A stretch of DNA of 19,469 nucleotides from Armatimonadota bacterium (lineage in GTDB: Bacteria; Armatimonadota; UBA10988), in assembly GCA_016183835.1 (NCBI GenBank), contig JACPDV010000516.1, forward strand, positions 1 through 19,469. Direction: 5' to 3'. A model generated the notes under the pieces. It was not told the origin of the DNA, searched no databases, and was given only the letters and a program-made list of their open reading frames with translations. Both the position numbers and the translations under genes were made by a program. The first letter of the stretch is position 1; each line of letters starts with the position of its first letter. Below, one piece after another: positions 6,744-14,908 of this stretch.

Positions 6744-9449
6744 CTGAGTCCGGATGTCCGGGGATCGCTGCACGAGCGGCTGCGCGAAAGACTCCCCGAC
6801 GCGCCGCTGACCGACACGAGCCGCGCGGCTTTCGTGACGGCCTGCCGGGAGTTCGTGGTCCACGCCCGCGAGAGCCTGTTCCAGGAGTTCCGCGAGCACC
6901 CCACCGGCAGCGAGCTGTGCGCCCGCCACAGCGCCGTGTTCGATGTCCTCCTCGCCGAGCTCTACCGCCTTGCCACCGACTCGGTGGAGGAGCGGGGCGA
7001 CCTGGAGCGCGGTGAGGCCACGCTCTGCGTCGCCGCCGTGGGCGGCTACGGGCGCGCCAGCCTGGCCCCGTGGTCCGACATCGACGTGGTCATGATCCCC
7101 TCGGAGGAGGCGCATCCCTTCACCGACCTGGTGGTCCGCGAGCTGACTTTCCTCCTCGCCGACATCCTGACCCCCGGCGTACTCCCCCAGCCGGCCCACT
7201 CCTACCGGCCGCTGAGCGACCTGGGGCTGATCGACCACCAGACCGCCACCGCGCTGCTCGAGTCGCGCCGCATCGCCGGCGACGGCTCGCTGCACATCCA
7301 CTTCATGCAATCGCTGATGCGCTCCATCGATCCCGTGGAGTTCCTCGAGCTTAACCTGAAGGAGCGGCAGGAGGTGTGGGATTCGCCGCGCGAGTCGCTC
7401 TACGCCGTGGAGCCCAACCTGAAGTCCGGGCCCGGCGGACTGCGGGATTTCCACGCCGCCATCTGGGTGGCCAAGGTGGTCTATCACGTGCCCGACTGGG
7501 ACGTGCTCCAGGAGCTGCAGCGCACCGGGGTGATCACCCAGGTGGAGCGCGAGCAGGTGGTCAAGGCGCTCGAGTTCAACCTGCTCTGCCGCAACTGGCT
7601 GCACCTTCGCCGCGGCCTGAAGCTCGACGTGCTCCACGCCGACTACCAGCCCGAGATGGCCGGCGACCTGGGTTACCGCGACGAGGGCAAGCTGGCCGCG
7701 CACGAGCTCCTGATGGCCGACTGCTACGCCAACGCGCGGGTGATCGCCGACTTCTCCCGCCGCCTGGCCGCCACCGCCCGCGAGCAGCGGCTGGGCTACC
7801 GCGACGGGCTCTACGTGGAGCGGTGGACCTTCTATCCCGCGCACGACGGCGTCTTCGGCGAGGACCCCACCCGGCTCGTGCAGGTCTTCAGAGAGTGCCA
7901 GCGGCTGCGCATGGCGCGGTCGCTGCAGCTCGACCGGCTGGTCGCCTCCCACGCCGCGGAGCTGGGGGAAGGGGTGCGCACGCTCGCCGCGGGCGCGGCG
8001 TTCCTCGAGATCCTCAGCTCGGCCGACGACGTGGCGGGCACCCTGAGGGCGATGCACGAGACCGGCGTGCTCGCGCAGGTGCTGCCCGAGTTCGATCCGT
8101 TGATGCACTTCCTCCCCGGCGACCCGGCGCACGAGTACACCGTGGGCGAGCACTCGCTGAAGGTGGTGGAGGAGATCCAGCGGCTCCGCGACCACCCGAC
8201 CGACGAGCACGAGCAGATGCTCAGCGGGGTGGTGCGCGGGCTGCAGGAGCCGGAGGTGCTCTACTTCGCGGCGCTCTTCCACGACGTGGGGAAGCGCGAC
8301 CGGAGCGGCGACCACAGCAACACCGGCGCGGTGGTGGCCGAGCGCGTAGCGCGGCGGCTGGGGTTCCAGGAATCGGCGGTGAGCCGGATCGACTTCCTCG
8401 TCCGCCACCACCTCGACATGATGCGCACCGCCCGGCTCGGCGCTCTGGCGATGCCCTGGACCATCGAGCGCTTCGCCGGGATCCTGCCCCAGAGCGATCC
8501 GGTGGACGCCCTCGACATGCTTGTCGCGCTGACCTATGGCGACACGCGCTCGGTGGGCGTCGATGTGCTCCGGGAGCACGACACGCGGCAGCTCCTCGAG
8601 CTCTTCGTGAAGACTCTCAAGTGGGTGCGCGACCGTCCGCTGGAGGGCGAAGCGGTGTCCATCGAGCGGGTGACGCGGCGGCTGGCCGGCGCCGAGGCGC
8701 TCAGAGACATCCCGGGCGAGATGCTCCAGCGCCATCTCGACCGGATGCCCACCTGGTATGCGGTCAACACCCCGCCGGCGCTGATCGCCAAGCACATCGC
8801 CTACCTCGACCGCGTGAGCCGCAGCGAGGATCCGGTGGTGGAGTTCTACCATGCGCTCAACGCCATGCACACCGAAGTCACCGTGTGCACGAAGAACCGC
8901 CGGGGGCTCCTGCGCGACATCGCCGCCACGGTGACGGCCAACAACCTCGACATCAACCTGGCCCACCTCGACGTCTGCGAGCCGAGCGGCGAGCGGCCCG
9001 ACGAGTCCATCGCCACCATCTGGGTGGACGATTTCGGCCACCCGTTGGGACCGCAGAAGCGCAATCGCCTGCAGAGCGACATCGAGAAGGTGCTGACCGA
9101 CGAGGAAGATGTGCCGAGCCTGCTCACCCGCCGCGGCAAGAGCGTGCCCACCTCGCTGCTGGTGCACAGCGTGAAGGTCAGCAATGCCGATTCGCAGCAG
9201 CACACCGTGGTGGTGATCCGGGCCGGCGACCAGCGCGGGCTGCTCTACCGGCTGGCGGACGCCCTGCTCGAGGAGCGGCTGGACATCGTGGTGGCGAAGG
9301 TCACCACCTGGCGCGGCGCCGCGGAGGACGCCTTCTACGTGGTCTCCAATCGCACTGGCCACAAGGTGCCCGACGAGGAGACCGACACGCTGGCCACCCG
9401 GATCAGCGCCCGGCTCACCGGCGAGCGAGTCGAGGAACTCACGTCTTGA
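6744..9449 (+). CDS. glnD: Bifunctional [protein-PII] uridylyltransferase/uridylyl-removing enzyme GlnD
   Basis: GlnD senses glutamine and adds or removes UMP on PII proteins, controlling nitrogen assimilation. From CTG 6744 the protein has 901 residues, close to the usual length. Domains in order: nucleotidyltransferase with GGYGR and SDID (residues 100-104 and 111-114, the metal-binding aspartates being 112 and 114); the GlnD linker region with PNLKSGPGGLRD; an HD hydrolase with YTVGEHSLK and FHDVGKRD (H513, D514); and two C-terminal ACT domains (about 711-790 and 820-900), each with a DRGL-like turn (NRRGLL, DQRGLL). No ATG occurs in frame after the stop at 6672. GTG 6834 lacks a ribosome site and would cut a helix, whereas CTG 6744 has GGAG 7 nt before it, so a CTG start is preferred. 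The gene overlaps rimO by 4 bp. Confidence 0.93.
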   Translation: MSPDVRGSLHERLRERLPDAPLTDTSRAAFVTACREFVVHARESLFQEFREHPTGSELCARHSAVFDVLLAELYRLATDSVEERGDLERGEATLCVAAVGGYGRASLAPWSDIDVVMIPSEEAHPFTDLVVRELTFLLADILTPGVLPQPAHSYRPLSDLGLIDHQTATALLESRRIAGDGSLHIHFMQSLMRSIDPVEFLELNLKERQEVWDSPRESLYAVEPNLKSGPGGLRDFHAAIWVAKVVYHVPDWDVLQELQRTGVITQVEREQVVKALEFNLLCRNWLHLRRGLKLDVLHADYQPEMAGDLGYRDEGKLAAHELLMADCYANARVIADFSRRLAATAREQRLGYRDGLYVERWTFYPAHDGVFGEDPTRLVQVFRECQRLRMARSLQLDRLVASHAAELGEGVRTLAAGAAFLEILSSADDVAGTLRAMHETGVLAQVLPEFDPLMHFLPGDPAHEYTVGEHSLKVVEEIQRLRDHPTDEHEQMLSGVVRGLQEPEVLYFAALFHDVGKRDRSGDHSNTGAVVAERVARRLGFQESAVSRIDFLVRHHLDMMRTARLGALAMPWTIERFAGILPQSDPVDALDMLVALTYGDTRSVGVDVLREHDTRQLLELFVKTLKWVRDRPLEGEAVSIERVTRRLAGAEALRDIPGEMLQRHLDRMPTWYAVNTPPALIAKHIAYLDRVSRSEDPVVEFYHALNAMHTEVTVCTKNRRGLLRDIAATVTANNLDINLAHLDVCEPSGERPDESIATIWVDDFGHPLGPQKRNRLQSDIEKVLTDEEDVPSLLTRRGKSVPTSLLVHSVKVSNADSQQHTVVVIRAGDQRGLLYRLADALLEERLDIVVAKVTTWRGAAEDAFYVVSNRTGHKVPDEETDTLATRISARLTGERVEELTS

Positions 9450-10834
9450 GCAGCTTCGTTCCGTTGGCTTCGCTCGAAGACTCCACACCCCGCACGGCGG
9501 CCCGCGGCCGCGTCGCGCTGGTGGCCCTCGGCTGCGCCAAGAACCTGGTGGACGCGGAGCAGATGCTGGGTGCCCTGGCCGCCGACGGCTACGCCCTGGT
9601 GCCCGATACCGGCTCCGCCGAGGTGGTGATCGTCAACACCTGCGCGTTCATCGCCGCCGCCCGCGAGGAAGCCATCCGCGAGATCCGCGCGGCCTCGCGG
9701 CTGAAGCGCTCCGGCGCCTGCGAGGTGCTGGTGGTAAGCGGCTGCTTCGCGCAGAAGGAGCCGGAGCAGATCCGCGCGCTGTGCCCCGAGGTGGATGCCG
9801 TGGTGGGTGTCTCCGAGTTCCCGCAGATCGCCGGCATCGTGGCCGCGGCGCGGCCGGACGGGCAGGCGGCGCAGGTCGCGGTGTCGGTGCCGCAGATGCC
9901 CTACCAGGAGTATCTCCCCCGCCGCCGCGCCACGCCGCCGTGGACCGCCTACGTCAAGATCGCCGAGGGCTGCGACTGCGCCTGCACCTTTTGCACCATC
10001 CCCTCCATCCGCGGCTCGTTCCGCAGCCGGAGCGAGGAGGCCGTACTGGCCGAGGTGCGCGCCCTGGCGGCCGACGGCGTGCGCGAGGTCAACCTGATCG
10101 CCGAGGACACCACCCACTACGGCTTCGACCGCACCGGCCGGCGGCAGCTCGCAGGTCTGCTGTATCGGCTGGGCGAGGTGGAGGGACTGCTCTGGGTGCG
10201 ACTGCTCTATTGCTATCCGACCAAGGTGGACGACGGCCTGACCCGCGCGATCGCCGAGGTGCCGGTGGTGGCGAAATACCTGGACCTCCCGCTGCAACAT
10301 GCTCACGACGGGCTGCTCAAAGCCATGGGCCGGGCGGGCCGGCGCGAGGGGTACTTGCGCCGGATCGCGGCGCTGCGCGAGGCGGCGCCGGAGATCTGCC
10401 TGCGGAGCACCTTCATCGTCGGCTTCCCCGGCGAGCACCGGGAGGAGCTGGAGGCGCTGGAGAGCTTCCTGGACGAGGCCGACCTGGACCGGGTCGGGTT
10501 CTTCGCCTACTCGCCGGAGCCGGGGACACCGGCGGCGGAGCTGCCGGGCCGGGTGCCGGCGGGTGTGGCGCAGGCGCGCATCGCCCGGCTGGCGGAGCGG
10601 CAGGCGGCGATCTCGTTGCGAAAGAATGAAGGCCTGGTGGGGAAGACGCTCAAGGTGTTGGTCGAACAGGTGACGCCCGGCGGTGGCGTGGGGCGCTCCT
10701 ACCGCGACGCGCCGGAAATCGACGGCGTGGTGTGGGTCGCAGGCAGCGTGTCCGCGGGCGAGGTGGCGGCGGTGCTGATCACGGCGGCGGACACCCACGA
10801 TCTGCACGGCCGGACCGCCGCCGGTCAGGAGTGA
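9446..10834 (+). CDS. rimO: Ribosomal protein uS12 methylthiotransferase RimO
   Basis: RimO is a radical-SAM enzyme that methylthiolates an aspartate of ribosomal protein S12. The product is 462 residues from TTG 9446, which overlaps the glnD stop (TTGA) and has GAGGAA about 8 nt upstream. The N-terminal domain carries VALVALGCAKNLVDAEQMLG, with the RimO signature LGCxKNLVDxE, then NTCAFI and VVSGCFAQKE, giving the three cysteines of the auxiliary cluster. The radical-SAM triad is EGCDCACTFCTIP (C-x3-C-x2-C). Later family motifs include YLDLPLQHAHDGLLKAMGR and FIVGFPGEHREE. A C-terminal TRAM domain contains GRSYRDAPEIDG, which separates RimO from MiaB. An upstream extension of this frame through glnD is only an out-of-frame shadow. 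Confidence 0.95.
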   Translation: MSSFVPLASLEDSTPRTAARGRVALVALGCAKNLVDAEQMLGALAADGYALVPDTGSAEVVIVNTCAFIAAAREEAIREIRAASRLKRSGACEVLVVSGCFAQKEPEQIRALCPEVDAVVGVSEFPQIAGIVAAARPDGQAAQVAVSVPQMPYQEYLPRRRATPPWTAYVKIAEGCDCACTFCTIPSIRGSFRSRSEEAVLAEVRALAADGVREVNLIAEDTTHYGFDRTGRRQLAGLLYRLGEVEGLLWVRLLYCYPTKVDDGLTRAIAEVPVVAKYLDLPLQHAHDGLLKAMGRAGRREGYLRRIAALREAAPEICLRSTFIVGFPGEHREELEALESFLDEADLDRVGFFAYSPEPGTPAAELPGRVPAGVAQARIARLAERQAAISLRKNEGLVGKTLKVLVEQVTPGGGVGRSYRDAPEIDGVVWVAGSVSAGEVAAVLITAADTHDLHGRTAAGQE

Positions 10835-10836
10835 GC

Positions 10837-11214
10837 ATGGTTCAGAAGATCCCGATTCTAAAGATCGGCGAGGCGCTGATCGCCTCGATCCAGATCGAGC
10901 TCAACGACGAGAGCGCGGTGCAGCTCAAGGAGGACATCCTCAACCAGATCAGCGCCACCGGCGCGACGGGGGTGGTGATCGATCTGACCGCGGTGGACAT
11001 GGTGGACAGCTTCCTCGGCAAGATCGTGCGGGACACGGCGTTCATGGCGCGGCTGATGGGGGCCCAGGTGGTGTGCACCGGCATTCAGCCGGCGGTGGCG
11101 ATCACGCTAGTGGAGCTGGGTCTGGAGCTGGAGGGCGTGGTTACGGCGCTGAACCTGGAGCAGGGCCTGGTGCGGCTCGCCGGGATGGTGGCGGGGGGAG
11201 GGGGCAATGGCTGA
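10837..11214 (+). CDS. rsbS: RsbS-type STAS stressosome scaffold protein
   Basis: A 125-residue single STAS-domain protein. ATG 10837 has AGGAG 5 nt before it; GTG 10831 is an in-frame alternative. RsbS forms the stressosome core with RsbR proteins and holds the kinase RsbT until phosphorylated. The start VQKIPILKIGEALIASIQIEL matches RsbS, and the phosphoacceptor region VVIDLTAVDMVDSFLGKIV has serine 58 in the DSF motif, the equivalent of B. subtilis Ser59. The C-terminus has ALNLEQGLVRL, as in this family. It lies 2 bp after rimO and overlaps rsbT by 8 bp, so it is translated with it. Confidence 0.9.
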   Translation: MVQKIPILKIGEALIASIQIELNDESAVQLKEDILNQISATGATGVVIDLTAVDMVDSFLGKIVRDTAFMARLMGAQVVCTGIQPAVAITLVELGLELEGVVTALNLEQGLVRLAGMVAGGGGNG

Positions 11215-11614
11215 GGCAGAGCCGGTGATGGTGCCCATCCAGGATGAGCTGGACATCGTCCGGGCCCGGCAGGAGGGCCGCCAGCTCGCCAAGGACGCCG
11301 GGTTCGGGCCGGTGGACCTGGCCCGCGTGGCCACGGCCATCTCGGAGCTGGCCCGCAACATCTACAACTACGCTCGGCCGGGCACCATCGAGCTGAAGAA
11401 GATCCAACGCGGCAGCCGGCGCGGCATCCAGGTGGTGGCTCAGGACCACGGCCCGGGGATCGACAACGTCGAGGAGGCGATGCGCGACGGCTACACCACC
11501 TCGGGCGGGCTGGGCGCCGGCCTGCCCGGCACGCGCCGGCTGGTGGACGAGTTCGAGATCGTCAGCCGGCGCAACGAGGGCACCACCGTCACTGTGCGGA
11601 AATGGCTGCGATGA
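11207..11614 (+). CDS. rsbT: RsbT-type serine/threonine kinase
   Basis: The product is 135 residues, from an ATG inside the end of rsbS with a G-rich ribosome site (GGGGGAGGGGG). It is a GHKL-ATPase-fold kinase that phosphorylates RsbS and RsbR in the stressosome and then leaves to activate a partner. Visible motifs: N-box ISELARNIYNYA (E-x3-N), G1 DHGPGID, a lid with GYTTSGGLGAGLPGTRRLVD (G2), and TTVTVRKWL closing the sheet. All are intact, so kinase activity is expected. The GGLGxGLPG form is typical of RsbT rather than RsbW. In Bacillus RsbT activates the phosphatase RsbU; no RsbU is present here, so the downstream target is unknown. Confidence 0.92.
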   Translation: MAEAEPVMVPIQDELDIVRARQEGRQLAKDAGFGPVDLARVATAISELARNIYNYARPGTIELKKIQRGSRRGIQVVAQDHGPGIDNVEEAMRDGYTTSGGLGAGLPGTRRLVDEFEIVSRRNEGTTVTVRKWLR

Positions 11615-12183
11615 GCTACGGCGTCGTGCACCGGCCCAAACCCGGGAACAGCGTCTCCGGCGACTGCTGGTGGGTCCTCGAGCGCCCGGGGCGGACCCTG
11701 GTGGGCCTGGCCGACGGCCTGGGGAGCGGGCCCGCCGCCGCGTCCGCCGCGGAGCGCGCGGCCGAGGTCACCACGGAGCACGCCGACCTGCCGCTCCCCG
11801 ACATTCTCGACGAGTGCGACCGCGAGCTGCAGAACACCCGTGGCGCGGCCGTGGGACTGCTCGCCGTCTACACGGACGAGCGCTTGGTGGAGTACGCCGG
11901 GGTGGGCAACGTGGAGGTGCGCACCACCTGGAACTCGGGGTTCAAGCCCGTCTCGACCAACGGGATCGTGGGCGCCAACTACCGCTCGCCACGGATCTAC
12001 CGCGGGGAGTATCGCGAGGGCGAGACCATCGTGCTCCACAGCGACGGTCTGCGCACCGCGTTCGACCTGGACCAGGAGCTGCAGCGGGCCGACGGCGCGG
12101 CGCAGAGCTTCGCCGACCGCCTGGCCGACAGCTACGGCCGCGAGCTGGACGACGTCACCGTGCTCGTCCTCCAACTCGGGTGA
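11611..12183 (+). CDS. RsbX/SpoIIE-type PP2C serine phosphatase
   Basis: A 190-residue PP2C phosphatase of the short RsbX type, without an added sensor domain. Motifs: SGDCWWV (first metal-site aspartate), LVGLADGLGSGPAAASAAERAA (DG motif), VGNVEVR, TIVLHSDGLRTAF (second DG) and LDDVTVLVLQL (final aspartate pair). RsbX removes phosphate from RsbS and RsbR and resets the stressosome, and the position right after rsbT supports that role. ATG 11611 is chosen because it overlaps the rsbT stop as ATGA with GGAA upstream; ATG 11602 would add three residues. It could instead dephosphorylate another STAS protein. Confidence 0.85.
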   Translation: MSYGVVHRPKPGNSVSGDCWWVLERPGRTLVGLADGLGSGPAAASAAERAAEVTTEHADLPLPDILDECDRELQNTRGAAVGLLAVYTDERLVEYAGVGNVEVRTTWNSGFKPVSTNGIVGANYRSPRIYRGEYREGETIVLHSDGLRTAFDLDQELQRADGAAQSFADRLADSYGRELDDVTVLVLQLG

Positions 12184-12197
12184 GCAAGGACCGACCC

Positions 12198-13013
12198 ATG
12201 AGCGAGCTCGCAGCCTTCCTCGAGGAGCATCAGGAGCGGGTGTTCGGAGAGTACGTTGAGCTGGTCTACCAGCGCGTGGAGCGCTACGGCCGGAGCCACC
12301 CCGAGACCTTTCCGGCCAACACCCGCCGGTTGATCGACCTGCTGCCCCTGGCCGCGCAAGACGCCGCGGCGCCGCCGATCGCCGACTTCGTCAACGGGCT
12401 GGTCGAGGAACGCCTGACCGCCGGCTTCCACCTCGTGGACGTGCTCGTGGCGATGTTCCTCTACGACGACGTGGTCTTGCCGCTGGTCTGGGAGGCGGTG
12501 CCCGACGCCGAGACCCAACGGCGCGTCGTGCAGCAGCTCCACGCCGCCGTGCAGGCGGTGGCGGTACACTTCGCGCGGGCCTTCGTGGAGCAGCAGCTCC
12601 GCCTCGTGGAACGGCAGCGGCAGGCCGTGCTCGAGCTCAGCACGCCCGTGATCAAGGTCTGGGACGGCATCCTCACCCTCCCGCTGATCGGCACCGTCGA
12701 CAGCCACCGCGCCCGTCAGATCATGGAGGAGCTGCTCCACAGCGTGGCGATGCAGCAGGCCTCGGTGGTGATCCTCGACATCACCGGCGTGCCGGTGGTG
12801 GACACCAACGTGGCCGACCACCTGATCAAAACGATCCGCGCCGCGGAACTGCTCGGGGCCGAATGCCTGTTGGTGGGGATCGGGTCGGAGCTGTCGCAGA
12901 CACTGGTGGGGCTGGGGATCGACCTGCGCGACATCACCACCGCGGCGGACCTGCAGCGCGGCCTGGCGCTGGCCTTCGACCGCCTCGGTCTGAAGGTGGT
13001 GCCCACGCCGTAG
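12198..13013 (+). CDS. RsbR-type STAS stressosome sensor protein
   Basis: The product is 271 residues from ATG 12198, with AAGGA 8 nt upstream. The N-terminal half (1-135) is all-helical, like the RsbRD sensor domain rather than a PAS or globin: EEHQERVFGEYVELVYQRV, then GLVEERLTAGFHLVDVLVAM. The C-terminal STAS domain runs from LELSTPVIKVWDGILTLPLIG (146-165) through VVILDITGVPVVDTNVADHL (190-209) to ECLLVGIGSELSQTLVGLGI. Thr203 in VDT matches the phosphoacceptor equivalent to B. subtilis Thr171, and Thr235 is the candidate for the second site. It should co-assemble with RsbS; what it senses is unknown. Gene order S-T-X-R differs from Bacillus, where rsbR is first. Confidence 0.9.
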   Translation: MSELAAFLEEHQERVFGEYVELVYQRVERYGRSHPETFPANTRRLIDLLPLAAQDAAAPPIADFVNGLVEERLTAGFHLVDVLVAMFLYDDVVLPLVWEAVPDAETQRRVVQQLHAAVQAVAVHFARAFVEQQLRLVERQRQAVLELSTPVIKVWDGILTLPLIGTVDSHRARQIMEELLHSVAMQQASVVILDITGVPVVDTNVADHLIKTIRAAELLGAECLLVGIGSELSQTLVGLGIDLRDITTAADLQRGLALAFDRLGLKVVPTP

Positions 13014-13030
13014 CCCGAGGAGCGACCGTC

Positions 13031-14899
13031 ATGGCCGAGCCAGCCGAGCAGGATCCGGTCGCCGAGCGGCCGGTGGGGCCGTGGCCGATCCTCGGCGCCG
13101 CAGCCCTGCTCACCCTCTTCGGCCTGGTCAACAGCCTGCACGTGCTGGGCCTCCTGACGGGGCGACTGGCCTTCATGGTGACCACGGAGGTGAGCCGCGG
13201 GCAGCCCGGGTTCGACACTGACCAGAGCCCCGTGCCCACGGCGCTGGCGCCGGAGTGGGAGCGGATCTCTCACCTGGCCTCCATCGGCGGCACCACCTGG
13301 CTGCTCAGCCTCACCGCCGTGACCCTCGTGGCCGCCCTCGTGGGCTGGTCGCTGGCGCTCCATCCCGAGTGGCCGCGCAAGCTGCGCAGCGGCGAGCTGC
13401 CGGCGCCGCGCTTCGCCGTGACCGCCTGTCTCACCGCCGGGCTTCTGGTGGCCGCGATGTGGCCGATGCCTCCGGAGGTCTACACGACCCGCTTCCCCGG
13501 CTTTCGGGTGGCCATGGCGGGCGCCCTGCTGTGGCTCCTCTGGCACCGGCTCGGGTGGCTCCACGACCGCAGCCGGGTGCCGTCGCGCCTGACCCTCGCC
13601 GGGCAGTTCGCCTGTGGCGCGCTCGTGGGGCTGGCGGTGCACTATGCCTTCCGGCACCAACCCCGGGCGGCGGAGGTGCGGATCGGCGAGGACTGGCTCG
13701 GCGCCGGGTTCTACGCCGCGGAGCCGTGGCGGCAAGTTGGGCTGCATCTGGTCGCGTCGCGGTCGCTGGCGGCGCTGGGAGTGGCCGCGCTGATGGCGTT
13801 CCTGGCGCCCGTGGGCGTGGGGCTCGGCCGCCGGCTGGTGTGGGTCAGCCCGTTGCTCCTCGCCGGCCTGGCGCTGTACGGCACGGGCGAGGTGTGGCGC
13901 CAGCACGACTGGGTCAACTCCCACGACTGGGGAATGCCGTTCCGCAGCCTGCTCTCGCGCCCCACCGGGCCGCGCCGCGAGCCCGAGGAGCGCGTGGTGA
14001 TGGTGCTCGACCGCAGCGACCGGGCGCTCGGGCTGGCGCGGGCCACCGGGCGCAGCATCTACGGCTCACGGCTCAACCCGGCCAACCACGAGGCCGTGCT
14101 GGCCTTTCTCAACCGCCGTGGCTCGCAGAGCTGCCTGGCCCGTGCCGCCTACGTGCACCTCCACGACGAGCGCACCTGGGACTGGGACGTGGACGGCGCC
14201 CTGGCGGTGCAGATGGCCAACTTGCGGTCGCCCGCCGCCACCCCGGTGTTCGGCACGTCGCACCTGGAATCGCTCCTTTACTGTGCGCGGAGCGAGGCCG
14301 CGGAGCGCGCTGTGGAGCAGCTCCTGGATCCGCGCGTGTTCACCTGGCGCGCGCCCTCGTCCGCCGCGCGGCTGGCCCGCATCTGCTGGCGCTGGGGCCG
14401 GCTGGAGGCCTGCCGGCCGATCGTCAAGGACCTCGCGCCGGGCGTTCTCAAAGAGCTGGCAGCCAAGCCGCCGCCGCGGTGCGACGGTGTGATCCGCGGC
14501 CGGGTGCTCCGCGAGGGCCGGCCGTGGAAGGGCGCCAAGGTCGGCGTGGTGCCGTTCGAGCAGCGCGACCAGCTACAGACCGCCTACGTCACGCCCTGGC
14601 CGCAGCGGCTCATCTGCGCCGCCGCCACGGCCGATGCCGACGGGCGTTTCACGCTCCCCCACCTGTTCGACGGCGACTACGCGCTGGTGGTGGCGGTGCC
14701 GCTCCAGGAGCTGATCCCGCTGCAAGGGGTGCTGCCTTCCGGCAGGCTGGGCAAGCTCACGCTGGGCGGCGCCGTGCGGGAGCACGATCTCGGCACCATC
14801 GACCTCCGCGCCTGGAAGCCGCTGCCGCCGCCGGTGCAGGCGCGACTCCCGAAAACTCCGCTCGGCGGAGCCTCGTTGGCGGGGGTATACTGGGGCTAG
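13031..14899 (+). CDS. Multi-pass membrane protein with C-terminal carboxypeptidase-regulatory-like domain
   Basis: The product is 622 residues from ATG 13031, 8 nt after GAGGAG. I do not recognise the full-length family. The first 300 residues hold about seven hydrophobic helices (for example ILGAAALLTLFGLVNSL, LSLTAVTLVAALVGWSLAL, WVSPLLLAGLALYG). A soluble part follows with ERVVMVLDRSDRALGLARA and a region that looks like HEAT/TPR-type helices (VLAFLNRRGSQSCLARAAYV; two cysteines near RICWRWGRLEAC). Near residues 480-600 is a beta-sandwich like the carboxypeptidase-regulatory/Cna-B fold (GVIRGRVLREGRPWKGAKV, then DADGRFTLPHLFDGDYALVV). It is 17 bp after the RsbR gene and 9 bp before the coiled-coil gene. 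It may work with the latter at the membrane. Function unknown. Confidence 0.8.
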   Translation: MAEPAEQDPVAERPVGPWPILGAAALLTLFGLVNSLHVLGLLTGRLAFMVTTEVSRGQPGFDTDQSPVPTALAPEWERISHLASIGGTTWLLSLTAVTLVAALVGWSLALHPEWPRKLRSGELPAPRFAVTACLTAGLLVAAMWPMPPEVYTTRFPGFRVAMAGALLWLLWHRLGWLHDRSRVPSRLTLAGQFACGALVGLAVHYAFRHQPRAAEVRIGEDWLGAGFYAAEPWRQVGLHLVASRSLAALGVAALMAFLAPVGVGLGRRLVWVSPLLLAGLALYGTGEVWRQHDWVNSHDWGMPFRSLLSRPTGPRREPEERVVMVLDRSDRALGLARATGRSIYGSRLNPANHEAVLAFLNRRGSQSCLARAAYVHLHDERTWDWDVDGALAVQMANLRSPAATPVFGTSHLESLLYCARSEAAERAVEQLLDPRVFTWRAPSSAARLARICWRWGRLEACRPIVKDLAPGVLKELAAKPPPRCDGVIRGRVLREGRPWKGAKVGVVPFEQRDQLQTAYVTPWPQRLICAAATADADGRFTLPHLFDGDYALVVAVPLQELIPLQGVLPSGRLGKLTLGGAVREHDLGTIDLRAWKPLPPPVQARLPKTPLGGASLAGVYWG

Positions 14900-14908
14900 G
14901 GGACGGGC

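Noticed and set aside
7376..9445. Apparent 690-residue N-terminal extension of RimO
   Set aside because: It runs out of frame through glnD and is Arg/Ala/Gly-rich without motifs; RimO starts at TTG 9446.
6693..9488. Minus-strand open frame of 931 codons opposite glnD
   Set aside because: Composition is shadow-like, and the plus strand encodes every GlnD motif.
14886..14891. TATACT at the end of the 13031 gene as a promoter
   Set aside because: There is no -35 element at a proper distance; TTGGCG is only 5 bp away.
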